A stretch of 24,365 nucleotides of DNA from CAZFHZ01 sp964519015. Its GTDB lineage: Bacteria > Blakebacterota > Blakebacteria > Blakebacterales > CAYUVJ01. Of the stretch, positions 7,093-15,063 are shown piece by piece. The notes under the pieces were generated by a model. That model saw only the letters and a program-made list of their open reading frames with translations, was not told the DNA's origin and ran no database searches. Position 1 is the stretch's first letter. Each line of letters starts with the position of its first letter. A program made the position numbers and the translations under genes. The DNA is taken from contig CAZFHZ010000044.1 of assembly GCA_964519015.1 (NCBI GenBank), forward strand, positions 1 to 24,365, in the 5' to 3' direction.

Positions 7093-8433
7093 GTGCCGAC
7101 CTTCGCTTTCCGCAACTCCTCCGAACTGCTCGCCCGGGCCTGGGAACTGGGTGTACGCATCCCCTTCCAGGAGGATCCCGCCCCCCTGCTCGAGCCCCTT
7201 CGCCTGGCCGGCGGGGGATTGATCCCCAACCGCTTTGCCGTTCAGCCCATGGAGGGCTTCGACGGTTCGACCAACGGGGCGCCCGAGGAGCTGGCCTTCC
7301 GCCGGTACGACCGGTACGCGGCGGGGGGGAGCGGATTGATCTGGTTCGAGGCCACCAGCGTGGTGCCTGAAGGGCGCTCCAATCCGCGGCAGCTCTGGCT
7401 CCACCGGGGGAGCCGGGGCCGTTTCGCCCGCCTGGTCGAGCACACCCGGGCGAGTGCCCGCACCCGGTTCGGACCCGCCCATGAACCCTTCCTGGTGCTT
7501 CAGCTGACGCATTCGGGGCGGTTCAGCCGCCCCGACGGAGAGCCCGCCCCGCAGGTCGGAGCCGCCAATCCCCACCTCGACGGCCGGCTCCCGCCGGTCC
7601 GGGTGCTCGGCGACGATGAGCTCGAAGACCTCCTGGAGCGCTACCTCAAAGCGGCCCGGCTGGCCGCCGTGACCGGCTTCGACGCCGTGGACATCAAGGC
7701 CTGCCACGGCTACCTGGTGGCCGACCTGCTGGCCGCGGCCACCCGCGAGGGGAGCCGCTTCGGGGGACCCGCCCTGGAGGAGCGCGCCCGCTTCCTGCTC
7801 GAGGTCATCCGGCGGATCCGCGCCGAAGTGCCCGGACTGGCCGTGGCGGTCCGTCTCGGTGTGCATGACGGTATCCCCCGTCCTTGGGGCTTCGGAGTCA
7901 GCGAGGGGGAGGCGGCCGGGATCGACCTGGCCGAACCGCTCCAGTTGGTGGGGCTCCTGCGCCAGGCGGGGTGTGAGCTGCTCAACGTGACCGCCGGCAT
8001 CTCCCATCACAATCCCTGGATCGGCCGGCCCTACGAACGGGCCGCCGCCGGGACCCCCGATCCGCCGGAACACCCGCTGACCGGGGTGGGCCGGCTGCTC
8101 GAGCTGACCGCTCGGGTGCAGCAGACCCAGCCTGACCTGCCGGTGGTCGGCACCGGGTACTCCTGGCTGCGTTCCTGGATCCCGAACGTGGGGGCCGCCG
8201 TGGTCGCCCGGGGCGAAGCCGCCCTGATCGGTCTGGGGCGGGGGGCCTTCGCCTATCCCGATCTTCCCCTCGACGTCCTGGATACGGGGCGGGTGGTGCC
8301 CCGGAAGGTGTGCGTGGCCTGTTCCCGCTGCACCGAGCTGATGCGCGCCGACCGGTTCACCGGGTGCGCGGTGCACGACCGCGAGCTCTACTGGTCGGAG
8401 TACCTGCGAATGCGTGAGGAGCAGGGAACATGA
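7093..8433 (+). CDS. Old-yellow-enzyme-like NADH:flavin oxidoreductase with four-Cys C-terminus
   Basis: This 446-residue protein has the FMN-binding TIM barrel of the OYE/2,4-dienoyl-CoA reductase family. Visible landmarks are IPNRFAVQPMEG (strand 1, FMN contacts), QLTHSGRFS (residues 137-145), the active-site segment FDAVDIKACHGYL (196-208), RFGG (222-225) and the phosphate-binding ALIGLGRGAFAYPDL (377-391). At the C-terminus C407, C410, C413 and C425 (Cx2Cx2Cx11C) resemble the 4Fe-4S ligands of dienoyl-CoA reductase and trimethylamine dehydrogenase. The C-terminal FAD/NAD domains of those enzymes are absent. The usual first catalytic His is Lys202. GTG 7093 lies 9 bases after GAGGAGG; the longer frame from 7006 overlaps the previous gene. 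The stop overlaps the flavoprotein start (ATGA), which suggests the two proteins work together. The substrate is unknown. Confidence 0.87.
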   Translation: MPTFAFRNSSELLARAWELGVRIPFQEDPAPLLEPLRLAGGGLIPNRFAVQPMEGFDGSTNGAPEELAFRRYDRYAAGGSGLIWFEATSVVPEGRSNPRQLWLHRGSRGRFARLVEHTRASARTRFGPAHEPFLVLQLTHSGRFSRPDGEPAPQVGAANPHLDGRLPPVRVLGDDELEDLLERYLKAARLAAVTGFDAVDIKACHGYLVADLLAAATREGSRFGGPALEERARFLLEVIRRIRAEVPGLAVAVRLGVHDGIPRPWGFGVSEGEAAGIDLAEPLQLVGLLRQAGCELLNVTAGISHHNPWIGRPYERAAAGTPDPPEHPLTGVGRLLELTARVQQTQPDLPVVGTGYSWLRSWIPNVGAAVVARGEAALIGLGRGAFAYPDLPLDVLDTGRVVPRKVCVACSRCTELMRADRFTGCAVHDRELYWSEYLRMREEQGT

Positions 8434-10427
8434 GCGGGGCCTGGATCGAGGTGGGGGGGCACCGGCTGCCGCTGCGGACCGTTGAGGTCCTGGTGGTCGG
8501 CAGCGGGGCGGCCGGCCTGGCCACCGCGGTCCACCTCCACCGGCTGGGTCGGACTCAGGTGACGGTGATGACCGAGCGCCGGGGTGGGGGGGCCTCGCAC
8601 AACGCCGGATCGGACAAGCAGACCTACTACAAACAGGGGCTCTCCGCGGGAACGCCCGATGACCCGCTCCAGATGGCCCGCGACCTGGCCGCCGGCGGCT
8701 GCATGCACGGCGACATTGCCCTGGTCGAGGCGACCGGCTCCGCCCGCGCCTTCTTCCAGCTGGTCGAACTCGGCGTCGGGTTCCCGCACGACCGCTGGGG
8801 GGGATGGCCGGGCTACCGGACCGACCACGATCCGGCCGGCCGGGCCACTTCGGCCGGGCCGCGCACCTCCCGGCTGATGGTGGAGGCGCTCGAGGGGGAG
8901 GTGACCCGCCGGGGGATCAGGGTGCTGGACGGGCACACCCTCTTCGCGCTGTTGACCGAAGGGCTGGGGGCCACCCGGCGGGTGACGGGTGCGCTCGCGC
9001 TCGACCGGGCCAGACTCGGCGAGCCCGACCATGGGCTGGTCGTGCTCCTTTCCCCGCAGGTGGTCCTGGCCACCGGCGGGCCGGGGGGGATGTACGACGG
9101 ATCGGTCTACCCCGAGGAGCAGCTCGGCGGACTGGGACCCGCGCTGGAAGCGGGGGCGGGAGCGCAGAACCTGACCGAGTCGCAGTTTGGGCTCGGCTCG
9201 GTCCGTTTTCGCTGGAACGTCTCCGGTTCCTACCAGCAGGTGATCCCACGCTACGTCTCGACCGGTCCGGAGGGCGGCGGGGAGAGGGAGTTCCTCAACG
9301 ACGCCTTCCCCGACCTGGCGACCCTGGCCGGGGCGGTCTTCCGCAAGGGTTACCAGTGGCCCTTCGATGCCCGGCGGGTGCGCGACTACGGCTCCTCCCT
9401 GATCGACCTGCTGGTCGGACGCGAGCGCGAAGAACTCGGCCGGCGGGTCTTCCTCGACTACCGCCGCGATCCGCAGGGGGACCAGCGGCTCGGGGCCTTC
9501 CGCCTCGAAGTACTCGATGAGGAGGCGCGCGGCTACCTGGAGCGCTCCGGTGCCACCGGGGCCACTCCGCTGGAGCGACTGCGGGCCCTGAATGAACCGG
9601 CCGTGGCGCTCTACCGCGAGAACGGCATCGACCTGGCCCGCGAGCCGCTCGAGATCGCGGTCTGCGCCCAGCACTGCAACGGTGGCCTGATCGGGGACCT
9701 GTGGTGGCGAAGCGACCTGGCCGGGCTTTACCCGGTGGGGGAGGTCAACGGCAGCCACGGGGTACGCCGTCCGGGGGGCGCTTCCCTCAACGCGGGACAG
9801 GTGGGGGCGTTGCGGGCGGCCACCTGGATCGCCGCCCGCGGGGTGGGGGAGTGGCCGGTGGGGGAACCGGCGGCCCCCGTCCGTGAACAGATCGCCGTCT
9901 GGATCGAACGCCTGGAGCGGATGCTCGCCACCGGGAGGGAGGATCACCGGGCCGCCCGCCGCGAACTGCAGCGGCGGATGAGCCGGGCCGGCGCCCACCT
10001 GCGCGAGGCCGGACGGGTCTGTCCGGCGCTCGAGGAGGCCTGGGCCCAGTTCGCCCGGCTCGAGGCGGGCCTGCATGTCTCCTCGCCGGCCGAGCTGCCG
10101 GAGGCGCTGCACACCCGTGACCTCTGCCTGACCCACGCCGTCTACCTGGAGGCGCTGGCCGCCTACCTGGAGGCGGGGGGAGGGAGTCGCGGGTCCTTCC
10201 TGGTGACCGGGGGAGCCGGAGACCCGTCCGCTCCGGCTGACCAGGCGGCCTGGCCGTTCCAGGAGAACCCTCCCGACGCCTTCGTGGACCAACACATCCT
10301 GGAACTGCACTATGAAGGCGCGGGGCGGGTACGGAAGGAGTGGGTCCCGGTGCGCCCGATCCCGGAGGAGCAGGCCTGGTTCGAGACGCTCTGGAAGGCC
10401 TTCCGCGACGATGAGGTGATCCGTTGA
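8430..10427 (+). CDS. FAD-dependent fumarate reductase/aspartate oxidase-type flavoprotein
   Basis: This 665-residue protein starts with a dinucleotide-binding fold: VLVVGSGAAGLATAVHLHRLG (GxGxxG at residues 24-29), and an acidic residue ends the next strand (MTERRGG). A second FAD segment is VVLATGGPGGMY. Near residues 412-460 the pattern QHCNGGL, GLYPVGEVNGSHGVRRPGG and ASLNAGQ parallels the substrate and FAD-binding H-x-x-GG and GEVxGxHGxNRLGGNSL blocks of succinate dehydrogenase/fumarate reductase A subunits and L-aspartate oxidase. A C-terminal helical domain follows, as in that family. The enzyme probably introduces or reduces a C=C bond next to a carbonyl or carboxylate. The start ATG overlaps the preceding stop by four bases, with AGGAG eight bases upstream. 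It carries no signal peptide, so it is cytoplasmic. No Fe-S or membrane-anchor subunit is present, so its electron partner may be the preceding flavoenzyme. Confidence 0.87.
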   Translation: MSGAWIEVGGHRLPLRTVEVLVVGSGAAGLATAVHLHRLGRTQVTVMTERRGGGASHNAGSDKQTYYKQGLSAGTPDDPLQMARDLAAGGCMHGDIALVEATGSARAFFQLVELGVGFPHDRWGGWPGYRTDHDPAGRATSAGPRTSRLMVEALEGEVTRRGIRVLDGHTLFALLTEGLGATRRVTGALALDRARLGEPDHGLVVLLSPQVVLATGGPGGMYDGSVYPEEQLGGLGPALEAGAGAQNLTESQFGLGSVRFRWNVSGSYQQVIPRYVSTGPEGGGEREFLNDAFPDLATLAGAVFRKGYQWPFDARRVRDYGSSLIDLLVGREREELGRRVFLDYRRDPQGDQRLGAFRLEVLDEEARGYLERSGATGATPLERLRALNEPAVALYRENGIDLAREPLEIAVCAQHCNGGLIGDLWWRSDLAGLYPVGEVNGSHGVRRPGGASLNAGQVGALRAATWIAARGVGEWPVGEPAAPVREQIAVWIERLERMLATGREDHRAARRELQRRMSRAGAHLREAGRVCPALEEAWAQFARLEAGLHVSSPAELPEALHTRDLCLTHAVYLEALAAYLEAGGGSRGSFLVTGGAGDPSAPADQAAWPFQENPPDAFVDQHILELHYEGAGRVRKEWVPVRPIPEEQAWFETLWKAFRDDEVIR

Positions 10428-10450
10428 GCCTGACACCGAGGAGGGAGAGG

Positions 10451-11224
<774 letters not shown>

Positions 11225-11248
11225 CCGGCGAGGGGGGAAGGAAGGGCC

Positions 11249-13006
11249 ATGGAGCGGAGTGAACGGATCTTCGCGCAGTTGAAGGAGCAGCGACTGATCG
11301 CCCTGCTCGCACCGCGGGATCCCCAGGAGTGCCTGGCGGCCTGGCGGGCCCTGGAGCCCCTCGGAGTGGTACTCGAAGTGGCCCTGCGCACCCCGGCGGC
11401 CCTCGAGGGGATCCGGCGGACCTGCCGCGAACACCCCCAGGCGCTCCTGCTGGCCGGCACCGTAATGACCGCCCGTCAGGCCGAGACGGCCATCGAAGCG
11501 GGGGCGGCCGGGATCGTCTCGGCCGACTACCTGCCCGAGGTGGTGGACCGCTGCTGCGAGCGGGACGTGCTCTGCCTGCCCGGCGGGCTGGGGGATGCCG
11601 GCAAGCAGCTCGCCCGGAAGGCGACCGCCTACGGCCTGAGCCTGGAGGAACTGCTGGCCCAGCGGCCGTGGCAGTGGGGCTACAAGCTCTTCCCCGCCTT
11701 CGCGGGCGAGGTCTGCAACTCGGGCTACGCGCCGGCCTGGCGCGGCCCTTACCCGGGCCTGACGGTGGTCCACACCGGGGGGGTCACGCTCCAGACCCTG
11801 CCCGAGGCGGTGCGCCGGGACCCGGAGGGGATCTTCTGCGCCTCCGCGCTGAGCCGTCACCTCGACCGGCCCGAGTGGCTGGCCGAAGAGGTCGCGCGGT
11901 GGAAGCGAGTGCTGGGGAGTGGGGCCTCGCGGACCGTGAGGGCGGTCTCCCCCGCTCCGGAACGGTCCCCGTCGCCCGGCCGCCCACCCCGGGTGGTGAC
12001 TTTCGGAGAGCTCATGCTGCGGCTCAGCCCGCCGGCCGGGACCCGCCTTCCGGATGGGGAGCACCTCGAGGCCTGCTTCGGCGGGGCGGAGGCCAACGTG
12101 GCCGTCTCGCTGGCCCGGTTCGGCTGCGCGGCCGCCCTGGTGACCGCGCTCCCGGCCGACGAGCTGGGAGAACGGGCCTTCGAGGTGCTGCGCGGTCACG
12201 GGGTGGACACCTCTGCCATCGTGCGTAGCGGTCCGCGCCTGGGCGTCTACCACCTCGAGCTCGGTTCGGGCGTGCGCGGCTCGAAGGTGGTCTATGACCG
12301 GGCCGGCTCCGCCTTCGCCCGACTGCGGCCGGGGGATGTGGACTGGGAGAAGGTGCTGGAAGGAGCCGACGGGTTCCACTGGAGCGGCATCACCCCGGCC
12401 CTGGGCGAGGGGGTGGCCGCCCTGCTGGAGGAGGCGCTGGCGGTGGCCCGCGCCCGGGGTATCCCGGTCAGCGCCGACCTGAATTTCCGCTCGAAGCTGT
12501 GGCCGGCTGAGCGGGCGCGGGAGGTGCTGGCCGGCCTGCTCCCCGGCACCGCCCTCCTGCTGGCCAACGAGGAGGACCCGGCCACCCTCTTCGGACTGCG
12601 CGCAGAGGGGGTCGACGTGGTGGCGGAGCGGCTGGAGGCCGGACCCTACCGTGAGGTCGCCCGGGCCCTTCGGGAACGCTTCGGCTGCCGGCGGGTGGCC
12701 ATCACCCTGCGCCGCAGTCTCTCCGCCTCGGAGAACGAGTGGTCGGCCTGCCTGGACGATGGGCACGAGTTCCGGGTCGGCCCCACCTACCGGCTGCCGG
12801 TGGTGGACCGGTCGGGGACCGGGGACGCCTTCGCCGCCGGTCTGATCTTCGGGCTGCTGAGCGGGATGGAGGATGGGGCGGCCCTCGAGTTCGGCGTGGC
12901 CGCCGGAGCCCTCAAGCACTCCCTCTGGGGGGACTTCAACCGGGTGGATCTCGCCGAGGTGAAGGCGGTGGCCTCCGGACGCACCGGCGGGCGGATCGAG
13001 CGGTGA
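11249..13006 (+). CDS. Bifunctional KDPG aldolase - 2-keto-3-deoxygluconate kinase fusion
   Basis: One uninterrupted 585-residue frame carries two enzymes. Residues 1-220 are a KDPG/KHG aldolase: the general-base glutamate E43 in VLEVALRT, T71 in LAGTVMT, Schiff-base lysine K146 in GYKLFPA, and phosphate-site segment HTGGV. A proline- and serine-rich linker spans about 221-248. Residues 249-585 are a PfkB-family sugar kinase of the KDG kinase type: FGELMLRLSPPAG, substrate motif GGAEANVAVSLARFG, LNFR, and the anion hole plus catalytic Asp in DRSGTGDAFAAG (D526). The kinase would make 2-keto-3-deoxy-6-phosphogluconate from KDG, and the aldolase would split it to pyruvate and glyceraldehyde 3-phosphate, so two consecutive Entner-Doudoroff-type steps are joined. 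All key residues are intact in both halves. GGAAGGAAGGG precedes the ATG. The stop overlaps the methyltransferase GTG (GTGA). Confidence 0.92.
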   Translation: MERSERIFAQLKEQRLIALLAPRDPQECLAAWRALEPLGVVLEVALRTPAALEGIRRTCREHPQALLLAGTVMTARQAETAIEAGAAGIVSADYLPEVVDRCCERDVLCLPGGLGDAGKQLARKATAYGLSLEELLAQRPWQWGYKLFPAFAGEVCNSGYAPAWRGPYPGLTVVHTGGVTLQTLPEAVRRDPEGIFCASALSRHLDRPEWLAEEVARWKRVLGSGASRTVRAVSPAPERSPSPGRPPRVVTFGELMLRLSPPAGTRLPDGEHLEACFGGAEANVAVSLARFGCAAALVTALPADELGERAFEVLRGHGVDTSAIVRSGPRLGVYHLELGSGVRGSKVVYDRAGSAFARLRPGDVDWEKVLEGADGFHWSGITPALGEGVAALLEEALAVARARGIPVSADLNFRSKLWPAERAREVLAGLLPGTALLLANEEDPATLFGLRAEGVDVVAERLEAGPYREVARALRERFGCRRVAITLRRSLSASENEWSACLDDGHEFRVGPTYRLPVVDRSGTGDAFAAGLIFGLLSGMEDGAALEFGVAAGALKHSLWGDFNRVDLAEVKAVASGRTGGRIER

Positions 13007-13680
13007 CGTCTTCCGCACGGATACGCGCGGGCTCCCTGTTGCTGGGCACGCTGCTGCTCCTGCCGGGTGCGGCCACACCTTCCGCCACCGCCCCCCCGCC
13101 GGACGCCGCGACCCTCCGGCAGTCGGAAGCGAACCGGGAACGCTGGCAGCCGCCGGGCCGGATCCTCGATTCCCTGGCCGTCCGGCCCGGGATGGTGGTG
13201 GCCGACGTGGGAGCGGGGGACGGTTACCTCACCCTGCCGCTGGCCGAACGGGTGGGCCCCACCGGCAAGGTCTACGCCGAGGACATCGATCGCCGGGCGC
13301 TCTCCACGCTCCAGCGGCGGGCCGGCCGGGCGGGCCTGGCCAACATCGAGACCATCGCCGGCACGGTCACCGACCCGCAGCTCCCCGAAGGCGCCCTCGA
13401 TCTGATCGTCATGGTCTACGCCTTCCACCACTTCTCCGATTACCGGGCCATGCTGGAGGCGATGCAGCCGAGCCTGAAACCGGGAGCGGCGGTGGCCATC
13501 ATCGAGCGGGACCCCGACCGCTATACGTACGGGGATCGGAGCCACTGGCTCCGCCGGGCCACCGTCGAGCAGCGGGTCGCCGAGGCCGGCTTCGTGCTCG
13601 AGCGGGTGCTGACCTTCCTCGATCGGGACAACATCTACCTCCTCCGGCTGCCGGACTCCCGGGGCAGCAACTGTCCATAA
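13003..13680 (+). CDS. Class I SAM-dependent methyltransferase with predicted signal peptide
   Basis: The 225-residue protein has a class I Rossmann methyltransferase core: motif I VVADVGAGDGYLTL (about 65-78), an acidic loop VYAEDID (90-96) and motif IV-like LDLIVMVYAFHHF (132-144). Ahead of it is a typical export signal, SSARIRAG then LLLGTLLLLPGAATPSATA, with probable cleavage after ATPSATA near residue 30. GTG 13003 overlaps the preceding stop by four bases, so the gene appears translationally coupled to the aldolase/kinase fusion. Export is odd because SAM is cytoplasmic; the hydrophobic stretch might be an anchor, or the protein may use the fold for another purpose. The residues after the core (AIIERDPDRYTYGDRSHW) do not identify a substrate. 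Sequence related to its 3' end recurs at 17875-17911. Confidence 0.85.
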   Translation: MTSSARIRAGSLLLGTLLLLPGAATPSATAPPPDAATLRQSEANRERWQPPGRILDSLAVRPGMVVADVGAGDGYLTLPLAERVGPTGKVYAEDIDRRALSTLQRRAGRAGLANIETIAGTVTDPQLPEGALDLIVMVYAFHHFSDYRAMLEAMQPSLKPGAAVAIIERDPDRYTYGDRSHWLRRATVEQRVAEAGFVLERVLTFLDRDNIYLLRLPDSRGSNCP

Positions 13681-13746
13681 ACAGCCCTTCCTCCGACTCG
13701 TCCCTTCTCTGAACGAGAGATGCATCCCCCCCCGAGGAGGTGACCC

Positions 13747-15000
13747 ATGTCCCGGCCTTCGACTCCTTCCCTCCATCTCCTGCTCCCGCTCCCGCTGCTG
13801 CTCTCCATCGCCTGCTCAGGGGGAGACATCACTCCCGGTGCCCATCGCTTCACCCGCTCCGAGGAGGAGGGGATCCCCGTCTCCCTCTCCGCCGGCAGCC
13901 CGAAGTACGAGGGGGAGCTCTTCGCCTATGAGGAGGTCGGTCGGCTGGAGCAGGACGAGTCGCGCGAGGAGACCCTCCTCTTCCGGGCCAGCCAGTACCT
14001 GCTCGGGGAGGACGGCTGGTATTACGTCAGCGACACCGGTAACGGGCGGATCGCAGTCTTCGATGAGCAGGGACATTTCCAGCGCAGCATGGGGCGGAAG
14101 GGGGCCGGCCCGGGCGAGTTCCAGTATCCCCAGATCCTCGACATCCGGGACGGGGTGATCGTGACCTACGATATGCAGAATCGCCGGGCCGGCCGGTTCC
14201 GGACCGACGGCACCTTCCTGGAGCATATCAACCCCCCGATCAGTATCATGGCGGCGCGCCTGATCCATCCCCTGGCCGACGGGCGCCGGGTCCTCCTGAC
14301 CTCCGATTCCGAGGGGGGGCCGGGTGATGTAACGAGGATGAAGACGACCTGCCTGGTCGTGTCTGCAGAAGGCGACACCCTGGCTTCCGTCGCCACTCCC
14401 TGGACGGAGATGGGACGGATGATGGTGGTCGGGAACGTGGGCTTCAGCAACCGCAAAATGTACTCCCCCCAGAGTGCAGTCGACTTCCGGCCCGGGATCG
14501 GTATCCTGGGTTGGGATAATTCCCGCCCGGAGTTGATCTGGTACGACCTGGATGGGCAGGTGGCCCGCATCCATCGGCTCGACTGGGCGCCGGAACCGAT
14601 CGGTGAGGCCGCCCGGGCGGGGATGCGCCGCAGCCGGGAGTACCCGCTCGAGAACCTGGAGCGGGAAGAGATGCGGCCGATGTACGAGGCGCAGTTGAAG
14701 CATCTCGAGATCGCGGATGTCTACCCGTTCTGGTCGAGCTTGATGGTGGATGATGCGGGTTACCACTGGTTACGGCGCGCCCTGGACTACGCCGCCTGGG
14801 AGCCGGACTGGACCTATAACTTCAGTTTCGAGGTCCTCAGCCCCGAGGGGGAATACCTGGGACGGACCACCTTCCCGATCTATTCCGGCAACCTCTCCCG
14901 CGGGCACCTGCTGACCGTGCAGGAAGACGAGGTGACCGGGGAGACCGCCTACATCATCTACCGGCTGCGGCCGCTCCCGGAGGGATTGATCTATCCCTGA
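13747..15000 (+). CDS. 6-bladed beta-propeller lipoprotein
   Basis: This 417-residue protein begins with a signal peptide rich in leucine (LLLPLPLLLSIAC) ending in a probable lipobox cysteine near residue 23. The -3 residue is serine, so lipidation is likely but not certain. The propeller blades include VSDTGNGRIAVFDEQGHF followed by GRKGAGPGEFQYP, the marker of 6-bladed beta-propeller/NHL-like proteins, and the later WYDLDGQVARIHRL and FEVLSPEGEYLGRT. Such proteins are common in Bacteroidota, Acidobacteriota and Gemmatimonadota; ligands are mostly unknown. GAGGAGG lies six bases before the ATG, directly after a C8 tract. The gene follows the exported methyltransferase by 66 bp. Its 3' end plus the following repeat is duplicated at 17916-18100, and the truncated gene at the window start is a paralog. 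Confidence 0.88.
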   Translation: MSRPSTPSLHLLLPLPLLLSIACSGGDITPGAHRFTRSEEEGIPVSLSAGSPKYEGELFAYEEVGRLEQDESREETLLFRASQYLLGEDGWYYVSDTGNGRIAVFDEQGHFQRSMGRKGAGPGEFQYPQILDIRDGVIVTYDMQNRRAGRFRTDGTFLEHINPPISIMAARLIHPLADGRRVLLTSDSEGGPGDVTRMKTTCLVVSAEGDTLASVATPWTEMGRMMVVGNVGFSNRKMYSPQSAVDFRPGIGILGWDNSRPELIWYDLDGQVARIHRLDWAPEPIGEAARAGMRRSREYPLENLEREEMRPMYEAQLKHLEIADVYPFWSSLMVDDAGYHWLRRALDYAAWEPDWTYNFSFEVLSPEGEYLGRTTFPIYSGNLSRGHLLTVQEDEVTGETAYIIYRLRPLPEGLIYP

Positions 15001-15012
15001 GCGGGCCGGCGG

Positions 15013-15054
15013 CCTTCCCCCGGCCGGGTGTACCCGTAAGACGGACCGGGAAGG
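15013..15054. repeat. Structured interspersed repeat, copy 1 (with terminator-like stem)
   Basis: CCTTCCC (15013-15019) pairs with GGGAAGG (15048-15054), and an inner palindrome CGGGTGTACCCG occupies 15025-15036, followed by GTAAGACGGACC. The same block recurs at 18064 and 23384. This copy fills the gap between two convergent genes, so it may serve as a terminator there. Confidence 0.75.
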
Positions 15055-15063
15055 GACCACCGC

